In this document: in pieces, positions 29,998 through 37,612 of the stretch | Position numbering within the stretch: position 1 is the first letter of the stretch | Layout of the letters: the number at the start of each line of letters is the position of its first letter | DNA from: Rheinheimera sp. A13L | GTDB lineage: Bacteria; Pseudomonadota; Gammaproteobacteria; Enterobacterales; Alteromonadaceae | Reading direction: 5' to 3' | Assembly (NCBI RefSeq): GCF_000217935.1 | Contig: NZ_AFHI01000045.1 | Span: 1 to 64,000 of the forward strand | Length of the DNA stretch: 64,000 nt | Translations under genes and position numbers: made by a program | Notes under the pieces: generated by a model | The model's input: the letters and a program-made list of their open reading frames with translations, nothing else | What the model was told of the DNA's origin: nothing | Database searches by the model: none

Positions 29998-30584
29998 TGC
30001 AAGACCATATCAGGCAACTTTTTACTGAAAATATTCAAACCATGATAGCGACAGGCGAAGCTTTGTCTGCCCCTATCGAAAACGCAGCCGTCAGTCTGGT
30101 GAACTGCCTGATCAATGGCGGTAAAGTGATTTGTTGTGGTGAAGGCGCATCTGCTGCTTTGGCCACGCATTTTGCTCAGCTGTTATTGGATCAGTTTGAA
30201 GCAGAACGGCCTTGTTTACCGGCTTTTGCCTTATCAACCAACAACTCCAGCTTACAACCAGGCAATCAGGTTAACCCTGATCATCTGGCCCGTCAGGTCC
30301 GGGCTTTAGGCCAGGCCGGCGATGTGCTGGTGGCGATTTCGATGACAGGCGAAGAACATAATCTGATTAAAGCGGTTGAAGCGGCTTTAACCAAAGATAT
30401 GACTGTGGTGGCTTTCACTGTGGATAACAGTGGTGAATTGTCTGGTTTACTGGGCAATCAGGATACTGAATTGAAGGTGCCAGCGCACAGACCGGCCCGG
30501 GTATTTGAGTGTTATACCTTTTTACTGCATGCGTTATGTGAACTCATCGACATAACTCTGTTTCCGCAACAAGGAGATCTCTGA
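29997..30584 (+). CDS. diaA: DiaA, DnaA initiator-associating protein (SIS domain)
   Basis: 195-aa SIS-domain protein that in E. coli binds DnaA and promotes timely initiation at oriC; related to GmhA. SIS features: GGKVICCGEGASAALATHF and AGDVLVAISMTGEEHNLIKAV; C-terminus ELIDITLFPQQGD. The E. coli protein is 196 aa. Coupled to yraN and dolP by overlapping stop and start codons. Confidence 0.92.
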   Translation: MQDHIRQLFTENIQTMIATGEALSAPIENAAVSLVNCLINGGKVICCGEGASAALATHFAQLLLDQFEAERPCLPAFALSTNNSSLQPGNQVNPDHLARQVRALGQAGDVLVAISMTGEEHNLIKAVEAALTKDMTVVAFTVDNSGELSGLLGNQDTELKVPAHRPARVFECYTFLLHALCELIDITLFPQQGDL

Positions 30585-31150
30585 TGTTGAAAAAAATAAT
30601 GCTGGTGTTACTTACCAGTTGGCTATTGCAAGGTTGTGCCGCTGCTGTACTGGCAGGCGGAGCTACAGCCGTTAAATCAGCGGGCGACCCACGCACTCTG
30701 GGCAGTCAGATTGACGATAAAAGTATTCAAATTAAAGTAAGCCGCTTACTGAGCGAAAATCCGGAAACCAAGGACAAAGGCAATATCAATATGACCAGTT
30801 ACAACGGCATAGTGTTGTTAACAGGTCAGGTGCCGAATGAGCGTGTGCGTGAAGTGGCCGCTGAACTATCCAGAGTGGATGGCGTAAAAGATGTGCACAA
30901 TCAGCTGCGTGTTGGCAGTGAAATCAGTTTTGGCACAGGCAGCAAAGACAGTTGGCTCACGACCCGTATTAAAGGCAAATTTCTGGCCGATAAAAACGTC
31001 AGTGGCTTAAATATCAAAGTAGTGACTGAAAACGGCGAAGTATTTTTAATGGGTTTAGTCAGTCAGCAAGAAGCAGACCGAGCAGTCAACCTGGCTCGTA
31101 ATGTCGACGGCGTAGCACGTGTCATTAAAGCATTTGAATATAAAAACTAA
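30584..31150 (+). CDS. dolP: DolP (YraP), BON-domain outer-membrane lipoprotein
   Basis: 188 aa. Signal peptide with lipobox LLQGCAAA, then two BON domains (about 45-113 and 117-187), each with the conserved Gly pattern (NGIVLLTGQVPNERVREVA; NGEVFLMGLVSQQEADRAV). DolP binds anionic phospholipids and supports outer-membrane integrity and BAM/AmiC-NlpD function. ATG overlaps the diaA stop (TGATG). A strong hairpin follows the stop. Confidence 0.93.
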   Translation: MLKKIMLVLLTSWLLQGCAAAVLAGGATAVKSAGDPRTLGSQIDDKSIQIKVSRLLSENPETKDKGNINMTSYNGIVLLTGQVPNERVREVAAELSRVDGVKDVHNQLRVGSEISFGTGSKDSWLTTRIKGKFLADKNVSGLNIKVVTENGEVFLMGLVSQQEADRAVNLARNVDGVARVIKAFEYKN

Positions 31151-31160
31151 TTAGATATCG

Positions 31161-31182
31161 GGTCAGAGCTTCGGCTCTGACC
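31161..31182. terminator. Convergent hairpin between dolP and the DUF599 gene
   Basis: Perfect 9-bp stem GGTCAGAGC / GCTCTGACC closed by the stable TTCG tetraloop. It lies 10 bp past the dolP stop and ends 2 bp before the DUF599 stop. The following T run is only three, so termination strength is uncertain. Confidence 0.65.
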
Positions 31183-31184
31183 TT

Positions 31185-31862
31185 TCAGCATTCCTGCAAA
31201 GCTTTGAGCACTTTGGAATGAAATTCACGGTGTTTCATAATCAGTAATACTAAAACAGAAGTGGCCATAAATAATCTGGGGTCAAGGAACCAGGATAAAG
31301 TGGCTAACGAGAAGTAAATTGACCGCAAACCATAGTTAAATGAATGCCCCGCCTGATCGATCACTTTTGCTGTTCTGTTGGCATACAAAGCTTGTTCTTC
31401 AGATGTCATTTCACGGCCATCTGGTGCTGCGCCTATCAGCACGCCACCAAAGCCATACTGGCGTAATGACCAGGTAAACTGGAAAAAAGCAAAAACGTAG
31501 ATGACCGCCAGAAATAAGATTTTTACCTGCACAGTTTCTTTATTTTGTGCTGTCCATGGAGTCAGATAACTTAAGACTTCGCTGATGCTGCCACTTGAGG
31601 CCAAAGCCGTTAATAAACCCGCCAAAATCAGCAAGGTACTGGAAGCAAAAAAGGATACATTACGCTCCAGCGTTGAAATCAGTGCCACATCGGCCATTTT
31701 GTTGTCGCGGTTCAGCATTTGTTTCATCCAGTCATTGCGCTTACGGCGCAGTTCAAAGGATAAACAGCTCAAGGTTTTCGCTTTGCGTTTGGCCACTACT
31801 GTGTACCCTATCCAAAGCGACAAAAACCAAATTACAGCTATTAAATCAAGCAAAGTCAGCAT
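31185..31862 (-). CDS. DUF599 family membrane protein
   Basis: 225 aa with four predicted membrane segments (about 4-22, 70-90, 113-133, 180-208). The N-terminal LLDLIAVIWFLSLWIGYTVV and the RNDWMKQMLNRDNKMADVAL segment are typical of the DUF599 family, whose function is unknown. It lies 8 bp downstream of the histidine-kinase gene on the same strand and is probably co-transcribed, but a functional link is not evident. Confidence 0.85.
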   Translation of the reverse strand: MLTLLDLIAVIWFLSLWIGYTVVAKRKAKTLSCLSFELRRKRNDWMKQMLNRDNKMADVALISTLERNVSFFASSTLLILAGLLTALASSGSISEVLSYLTPWTAQNKETVQVKILFLAVIYVFAFFQFTWSLRQYGFGGVLIGAAPDGREMTSEEQALYANRTAKVIDQAGHSFNYGLRSIYFSLATLSWFLDPRLFMATSVLVLLIMKHREFHSKVLKALQEC

Positions 31863-31870
31863 AACAAGCC

Positions 31871-33832
31871 TTATTCCAGAGACAATTCAGTTGCCAGTGG
31901 CAACCTAAAATAAAAACAAGCGCCACCTGTGACGGAGCGCTGATAACCAATTTCACCACGCATAGCCTTGATCAGATCTTTGCAAATGGCCAGGCCTAAT
32001 CCTGTGCCAGCCACCTGCCTGCGATCGGACGAATCTGCCTGAGAAAATTTCTCAAATAATCTGGGTTCAAAGCTGTCAGACACGCCCTGCCCCTGATCAA
32101 TCACAGAGACCCTGACTGTTTTGGCGTATAACTCCATAGTCACCTGCACCGAAGCGCCTACCGGGGAATGCCGTATCGCATTCGCCAATAAGTTGGCCAT
32201 CACTTGCTGCACTCTGACTTCATCTACTTCCACCCATAAATCATCCTGCTCAGCAGATGACAATTCAAGTGTTACCTGACGCTGCAAAGCTAAGGGCTGG
32301 TTCAAGTCTATCGCTTGTCTGAGTAATTCAGCCAAAGGCCAGAGTCTTAACTTAAACTGCATTTTATTCACGGCCAGCTTTTCTATATCCAATAAATCGT
32401 TGATCAGTTTACCTAACCTCTGACTGTTTTGCTGCGCCAGCATCAACATATGCTGCTGCTTATCGTTCAGCTCACCCAAAGCACCACCCACAGCCAAACC
32501 TAAGGCGCCACTGATCGCAGTAAGGGGTGTACGCAGTTCGTGACTGACAGTAGAAACAAAATCATTTTTTAACTGCTCTACTTTCTTTCGCTCTGAGATA
32601 TCACGAATAAGCCAGACATGGCGCACCTGGCCTTGATGCTCTGTGCTGTTGCGTGATAAATCCATCGCAAAAACTTCACCTGTATGGCGCGCCCCCAGCA
32701 ATTCTATTGCAGTGCCGTCTCCCGGATCCACAGTGGCTAACACATCCGCCTGCCCCGATGCCAAAAGTATACTAAAAGGCCGCCCCGCTAACTGAGCCGG
32801 CAAGTAACCAAATACAGTGCTGACAGCGCTGTTCACCCGCTCTATAGTGCCATCCGGATCTGTGGTGACTATCACATCCAGCACACTGTCCATAATACGG
32901 CGTGAGTAGATTTCATTGTCTTGCAAGGCATCGGCAAATAAGGCGCTGCGCCGGTAAGAATAAAGCAGCCAGGCCAACATCAGACAAAACACAACAGACA
33001 AGGATGCTCCGGCTAAACGCCATTGCCACAAGCCCCAGCCTGTGGCTTCTTCCATAAAACGCACAGCAATTTGCCAGTCTGCGCCTTTGATATTTAAATC
33101 CAGGATCAAGGCTTCTTCATTGAATAAATGTGAATAACCAAACAACGTCTGACCAGAGCCTGCGCCTTTTTCCCTTATCCCGACCTGTACCTGATAACTG
33201 TTGGCTTGTTGCAACAGCATCTGATTAAAAGCAGTTAAATCCAGTACTGTGCTGATAATGCCCCAATAACGGCCATCGTTCAGAAATAACGGCAGCCGGT
33301 ACACATAACCATCTCCGCCCTGAATAAGGGCGACAGGACCCACTAACCTGGGTTCTTTGTCATCTATCAGTTGTTTAATGTCAGGCCATTGTTGCGCCAC
33401 ATTCTGGTAGTTCAGGCCCAAAGCCCTTTCATTGCCCTGCACCGGATAAATCAGCGTCAACACATTGTCCGGCGCCAGACCTATGTTGCGGATATGCTTG
33501 CCCTGCTCCAGCAAACTGTGCAGCAAAAATAACATTTCTTTTTCGGCCAGCTTGCCGTCACTGGCGCGAATGTGAGACGCCAGACCCAGGCTCATATACA
33601 AGGAGGTGTTTAATTCGGATTCGACAAAAGAACGCAACTGACCGGATAAACCAACTAACTGTTGTAACGCCTGATTCTGCCGTTGTTCCACCAGTTGCCT
33701 GGCCTGATACTCGGTAATAATTGCGGCACAACATAAACAGAAAAGCGGCACTAACCATTGCCAGGGCAACAGCCAGTGAGATTGTTGTTTTAACGCATTG
33801 CTCTGTTCCATGGTTCGTAACCTGTTGAACAT
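31871..33832 (-). CDS. Orphan sensor histidine kinase (CHASE - PAS - HisKA - HATPase)
   Basis: 653 aa (or 646 from the ATG at 33811). Membrane helix about 23-42, periplasmic CHASE-type sensor domain about 50-260 (GLAPDNVLTLIYPVQGNERALG, VYRLPLFLNDGRYWGIIS), second helix about 270-290, a PAS domain starting MDSVLDVIVTTDPDG, then HisKA with SHELRTPLTAISG, and a HATPase domain with N box NLLANAIRH, G1 DQGQGV and G2 TGLGLAICK. No receiver domain and no response regulator nearby, so its partner is elsewhere. The ligand is unknown; CHASE domains sense small extracellular molecules. Confidence 0.9.
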   Translation of the reverse strand: MFNRLRTMEQSNALKQQSHWLLPWQWLVPLFCLCCAAIITEYQARQLVEQRQNQALQQLVGLSGQLRSFVESELNTSLYMSLGLASHIRASDGKLAEKEMLFLLHSLLEQGKHIRNIGLAPDNVLTLIYPVQGNERALGLNYQNVAQQWPDIKQLIDDKEPRLVGPVALIQGGDGYVYRLPLFLNDGRYWGIISTVLDLTAFNQMLLQQANSYQVQVGIREKGAGSGQTLFGYSHLFNEEALILDLNIKGADWQIAVRFMEEATGWGLWQWRLAGASLSVVFCLMLAWLLYSYRRSALFADALQDNEIYSRRIMDSVLDVIVTTDPDGTIERVNSAVSTVFGYLPAQLAGRPFSILLASGQADVLATVDPGDGTAIELLGARHTGEVFAMDLSRNSTEHQGQVRHVWLIRDISERKKVEQLKNDFVSTVSHELRTPLTAISGALGLAVGGALGELNDKQQHMLMLAQQNSQRLGKLINDLLDIEKLAVNKMQFKLRLWPLAELLRQAIDLNQPLALQRQVTLELSSAEQDDLWVEVDEVRVQQVMANLLANAIRHSPVGASVQVTMELYAKTVRVSVIDQGQGVSDSFEPRLFEKFSQADSSDRRQVAGTGLGLAICKDLIKAMRGEIGYQRSVTGGACFYFRLPLATELSLE

Positions 33833-33997
33833 CTTCTGGTATCGTCAGTGACTATAACCTATACAGCAGCTATTACTCTATGCCCCATCACAGAGTGCAA
33901 CAGAATAAAAGTTGATCCGCTTACTGAGTATCCCGCCCAGCCGTGTTAAACTGCGACGCCCTGACGGCATGACACTGCATCAGTAGAGGAGAGCGCT

Positions 33998-35038
33998 GTG
34001 ACTGAATTAATTCTGCAAACCCCGGACGACTGGCACTTACATTTTCGCGATGGCGATATGCTCAAAGAAACTGTGGCAGCCACTGCCCGCTGTTTTAAAC
34101 GCGCTATTGTGATGCCCAATCTTGTTCCTCCTGTTACTAATGCTTCAGAAGCTTTAGCCTATAAAGAACGTATTCTGGCCGCCCGTCCAACAGGCAGCAG
34201 CTTTGAACCTTTGATGGTGTTGTATTTAACAGACAAAACGTCAGCTGAAGACATCAAAGCCGCCAAAGCCGCAGGTGTTGTCGCCGCTAAATTGTATCCG
34301 GCAGGCGCGACCACAAACTCTCACTCTGGTGTCAGCAGCTTAAGCAAACTTTATCCTGTACTGGAAGTGATGGCAGAACAACAGATGCTGCTGCTGGTGC
34401 ATGGTGAAGTGACCGACAGTCATATCGATATTTTTGACCGCGAAAAAGTTTTTATCGATCAGCATTTAACTCAGCTGATAGATACCATCCCAGGCCTTAA
34501 AGTGGTGTTTGAGCATATCACCACAGCCGATGCGGTTGAGTTTGTCAAAGCAGCGCCAGATCGTGTTGCCGCCACTATCACTCCTCAACATTTGCTGCTG
34601 AACCGCAACGATATGTTGGTCGGTGGTGTACGCCCGCATAACTACTGCCTGCCGGTATTAAAACGCCGCACCCATCAGGAAGCCTTGCGTGCTGTAGTCG
34701 CCAGTGGCAATAGCAAATTTTTCTTAGGCACAGACTCAGCCCCACACGCCAAACACCGTAAAGAAGCAGCTTGTGGCTGCGCCGGTTGTTACAGCGCCTG
34801 GAGTGCCATTGAGCTGTACGCTCAGGTGTTTGAAGACTTAGGTTGTTTAGACAAGTTAGAAGGGTTCGCCAGCCATTATGGCCCGGATTTTTATAACCTG
34901 CCACGCAACAGCGGCACCATCACTTTAGTGAAACAAGACTGGACAGTACCAGCTGAAATCACCTTACCTGATGGCAGCCCTATAGTGCCGTTTTTCGCCG
35001 AACAGCAATTAAGCTGGCAGTTGAAGCAAGGCTTATAA
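33998..35038 (+). CDS. pyrC: Dihydroorotase (class II)
   Basis: Third step of pyrimidine synthesis. 346 aa (E. coli PyrC 348). GTG start with a strong AGAGGAGAG upstream. Zinc ligands visible: [11 protein letters not shown] (HxH), [11 protein letters not shown] (the carboxylated Lys), [15 protein letters not shown], and [16 protein letters not shown] with the catalytic Asp. Followed 8 bp later by a good terminator. Stand-alone, divergent from the histidine kinase. Confidence 0.97.
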   Translation: MTELILQTPDDWHLHFRDGDMLKETVAATARCFKRAIVMPNLVPPVTNASEALAYKERILAARPTGSSFEPLMVLYLTDKTSAEDIKAAKAAGVVAAKLYPAGATTNSHSGVSSLSKLYPVLEVMAEQQMLLLVHGEVTDSHIDIFDREKVFIDQHLTQLIDTIPGLKVVFEHITTADAVEFVKAAPDRVAATITPQHLLLNRNDMLVGGVRPHNYCLPVLKRRTHQEALRAVVASGNSKFFLGTDSAPHAKHRKEAACGCAGCYSAWSAIELYAQVFEDLGCLDKLEGFASHYGPDFYNLPRNSGTITLVKQDWTVPAEITLPDGSPIVPFFAEQQLSWQLKQGL

Positions 35039-35045
35039 GCTTATC

Positions 35046-35070
35046 AAGGGGCCGGTTTGGCCCCTTTTTT
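35046..35070 (+). terminator. Rho-independent terminator of pyrC
   Basis: 8-bp stem AAGGGGCC / GGCCCCTT with a 5-nt loop, running into six or more T. It lies just past the pyrC stop at 35038 and before the convergent regulator gene. Confidence 0.9.
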
Positions 35071-35077
35071 GTGCTTA

Positions 35078-36586
35078 CTACTTAGCGGAGCAATTCTGAT
35101 AACAGCCAGGTTCGCGTGGGCAGTGATTGCCGCGTGAACAAATCAGCTGGGCTGGTTTATCTAAACTGCGGGCCACCCAGTTGATATTCAAAATATTCGA
35201 CACACTAGTTAAAGTAGACCGGATAGCTTTAGGCACTACTGCAGAGCCCCCCTGAGTGCGGCATAACTGTTTTAACTCCTGCGCCATAGTGTCCACATCC
35301 ATACCCTGAGCTTCAATAGCCGGGTTTAAGTCGATACCTGCACAAAGCACATGAGCATTGCCTGCTAAATCCGACACTTTGGTCGACTCACAGCAATAAA
35401 TCCGTGGCTGTCCCTGCACATCCAAAATAGACAACTGAGCAGAATGCGCTGACTCAGCAGCTTCAAACATACGAAATACCGCCCAGTGCTGACATGGATC
35501 TTCCACCTGTCGCATATTGCCCCAGGGCAGCGGAATACCATTACCACGATACACGGCCTTTAATTTACCCGGTGTATAGGCATCAAAATAATGCCAATGA
35601 CTGTAAGGCGACACTGCTGTCATACGGCGCATAGCAACAGAAGCTGACACACCAGCTAAATGGTGTGAACTGATTTCATAGCCTTGTTTGTCTAATAACT
35701 GACGAAACGGCATTTTAGGACACAACAAAGCACCGGCAAAAAAGCTGGATTCAAAGTCACGCCAGGCATGCAAAATATCCTGAGGCGCCACGGCGCTGTC
35801 GTCTGTCGGCACAGATTCAAAAGCACCACCCACCATCATGCCGCTTTTGACGCCATCTTTGTTATGCAGCACTGCATGGCCAATATGCACCGCCAGCTCG
35901 TACTTCAACCGGGTGGGCCACTGTTGCAGCAGCTTATTTAAATGCAAAGTAGCTGGCGGTAAAAAATAGGACGTCGGTACATTTTTTGACAACACGCCCA
36001 GCTCGTCCAGTACTTCTTTGGGTGTTTGCTCAAACCAGCAAAGCTTCAAACCAAGCTGTTGCACTATGTGCATTAAATCGTCCACCGACAAGGGCATGCG
36101 CTTCAGGCCCACTTCTTCAGCGGCTCGTTCCAGTTCAGGAAAGTGGTTCTGATGATGCTCCTGATGCGCCCGGATCAGCAACTGAGCAAACTGGCGGCCG
36201 CTAATACCGGTTTGTGACAACATCTCAGGAATAGCAATTTGCAGAATATCATTGGAAAACAAAAAGCCCGGTTCCAGCGCCATACCAGATACACCGCCCC
36301 TGCTGCCTTTTTGTGGTGTGATATCCAGTTGCTGCTCTTCACCATCCAGAAACCATTCGACTTCTTTTTGAAAGACTTCAGCAATGACCTGCAGCATATC
36401 CAGGCTGGGCACCCGCTTTCCGCGTTCAATCATTGATAGATAAGACACAGACGGCGCGTACTCAGAGTTCACTCTGATGCAGCGGGTCGACAAGTCTTCC
36501 ATAGTTAAGTTATTGCGCTTTCTAAGGTTTCTGATCTTAGTACCAAGGAAATGCGACTTTCTGAGTAAACTTTTATTTGCTGTCAT
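35078..36586 (-). CDS. XRE-family regulator with large C-terminal domain (DUF3612-like)
   Basis: 502 aa. An N-terminal Cro/C1-type helix-turn-helix (about 12-75: LGTKIRNLRKRNNLTMEDLS, SYLSMIERGKRVPS) is followed by a large domain I associate with DUF3612/short-chain-acyl-type regulators found beside glyoxylate-shunt genes in Vibrio and Shewanella. Near the C-terminus four Cys cluster in CSRGNHCPREPGCYQNC, a possible metal or redox site. Divergent from the malate-synthase-like gene, with a perfect 13-bp palindrome between them. No strong Shine-Dalgarno before the ATG. The regulated pathway is inferred from the neighbour. Confidence 0.75.
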   Translation of the reverse strand: MTANKSLLRKSHFLGTKIRNLRKRNNLTMEDLSTRCIRVNSEYAPSVSYLSMIERGKRVPSLDMLQVIAEVFQKEVEWFLDGEEQQLDITPQKGSRGGVSGMALEPGFLFSNDILQIAIPEMLSQTGISGRQFAQLLIRAHQEHHQNHFPELERAAEEVGLKRMPLSVDDLMHIVQQLGLKLCWFEQTPKEVLDELGVLSKNVPTSYFLPPATLHLNKLLQQWPTRLKYELAVHIGHAVLHNKDGVKSGMMVGGAFESVPTDDSAVAPQDILHAWRDFESSFFAGALLCPKMPFRQLLDKQGYEISSHHLAGVSASVAMRRMTAVSPYSHWHYFDAYTPGKLKAVYRGNGIPLPWGNMRQVEDPCQHWAVFRMFEAAESAHSAQLSILDVQGQPRIYCCESTKVSDLAGNAHVLCAGIDLNPAIEAQGMDVDTMAQELKQLCRTQGGSAVVPKAIRSTLTSVSNILNINWVARSLDKPAQLICSRGNHCPREPGCYQNCSAK

Positions 36587-36595
36587 TTTGTAAAA

Positions 36596-36608
36596 TTCAC
36601 ACTGTGAA
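36596..36608. promoter_or_regulatory. Palindromic operator candidate TTCACACTGTGAA
   Basis: Perfect inverted repeat TTCACA-c-TGTGAA, 10 bp upstream of the regulator ATG and upstream of the divergent gene. A second half site TTGTGAA follows at about 36617-36622. Position and symmetry fit an autoregulatory site for the XRE regulator. Confidence 0.5.
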
Positions 36609-36730
36609 GTTTTTATTGTGAAATTATTCAGAAAACTAACATAGACTAAATATCAAGCAACATCAATGCTGCTTTATTGGCCCTACAGCCTAAGAACTTA
36701 TTACAAGCAACAAACAACAGGACAAAAATC

Positions 36731-37246
36731 ATGAACATGACAGCCACCCAAAACTCACACCAGGACCATGATATCCGGGAAGAGATCAGCTACATCGCCG
36801 GGCTGAACCAGAGTTATGTCCGTCAGATCATGGATTACTCCAAAGCCTTCCTTGATAAAGTTTTTCCACTGGACCGCGGCTCTCACAAAGATGTTTGCAG
36901 TTATGTGGTGTATTACCAGCATGTATTGGCGTTTTTTGCCGATGGCAGCAACAGCGGTTTAAAAACACCAGCGCAGTTTGTCGCTTTTGGTGGTCATCCA
37001 GAGCAGCCGCAGTCCTTGCTGTTAAAAGATGGCGAACGCCATGTCGAATTATTGTTTTGCCATAAAGGAGCTCATGGCTCCCTGGATAAAGCTGGCATCG
37101 AAGATATTCAGTTGCAACTGACAGGTGAGCAGGCGGGCTGGTTCAGTATGATCCGCGGCAATGCTCAAGCCCAACCTTGTATAGCCAGTACACAAAATAG
37201 TCCGTGCTTTCGTGCAAAAGATGGTGGCGATTACCGCTTAAATTAG
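36731..37246 (+). CDS. Stand-alone malate-synthase-like domain protein
   Basis: From the ATG at 36731 (MNMTATQNSHQDHD) this is 171 aa; the frame is open to 36677. The central part, YSKAFLDKVFPLDRGSHKDV followed by LKTPAQFVAFGGHPEQPQSL and AGIEDIQL, resembles the small alpha/beta domain of malate synthase G (pattern FPL..GSH.DV ... L..P.QF..Y.G). Catalytic TIM-barrel segments are absent, and the protein ends (DGGDYRLN) just before where the family continues LPGRSL. It is therefore a truncated relic or a repurposed domain, perhaps a glyoxylate/acetyl-CoA sensor. Divergent from the DUF3612-like regulator. Based on remembered family sequence, so moderate confidence. Confidence 0.55.
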   Translation: MNMTATQNSHQDHDIREEISYIAGLNQSYVRQIMDYSKAFLDKVFPLDRGSHKDVCSYVVYYQHVLAFFADGSNSGLKTPAQFVAFGGHPEQPQSLLLKDGERHVELLFCHKGAHGSLDKAGIEDIQLQLTGEQAGWFSMIRGNAQAQPCIASTQNSPCFRAKDGGDYRLN

Positions 37247-37384
37247 ATATAACTAGTGCTGTTGATTTTTTGTACCCTCAGTCAATCACTGACGGTTGTG
37301 CATTATTTGCCTAAGCTAATAAAAAATTAGCGGCAAAAAGAATAAAAACAACAGGGGACGATAGACGTTGACGGGGAGAAGAAA
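37247..37384 (+). other. Intergenic stretch ending in a terminator; possible leader or small RNA
   Basis: Between the malate-synthase-like gene and the terminator at 37385 lie 138 bp with no ORF. Small dyads are visible (TCAGTCAATCACTGA near 37280; GCTAAT...ATTAGC near 37315-37331). This could be a long 3' UTR or a small RNA. No promoter is convincing. Confidence 0.3.
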
Positions 37385-37410
37385 GGCCAGCAAATTGCTG
37401 GCCTTTTTTT
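37385..37410 (+). terminator. Strong Rho-independent terminator
   Basis: 9-bp stem GGCCAGCAA / TTGCTGGCC (37385-37403) with a central A, followed by seven T (37404-37410). It reads on the plus strand, 139 bp past the malate-synthase-like gene. Confidence 0.9.
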
Positions 37411-37535
37411 ATGTCCATGGAAGGACGGTATGTCGAAAATGCAGGAGCATATTTTCGACGATGTCCATGGAAGGACGGTATGTCGAAAATGCAGGAGCAT
37501 ATTTGCGACGATGTCCATGGAAGGACGGTATGTCG
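37411..37535 (+). repeat. 50-bp tandem repeat, 2.5 copies, hairpin-forming
   Basis: Units at 37411-37460, 37461-37510 and a half unit at 37511-37535, each beginning ATGTCCATGGAAGGACGGTA. Each full unit holds two dyads: GTCC-atggaa-GGAC, and GTCGAAAAT-gcaggagcat-ATTTTCGAC (9-bp stem; one base differs in copy two). It lies between a terminator and the 3' end of the TonB receptor gene. Short ORFs across it are by-products of the repeat. Copy number and wider distribution cannot be judged from this window. Confidence 0.85.
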
Positions 37536-37612
37536 TAACCGTTATCACGCCTTCGCCTCTGGCGCAGGCCGGAAGCCTGTTGCGACGATGCCCCCGAAGA
37601 AATGCTACTTCA

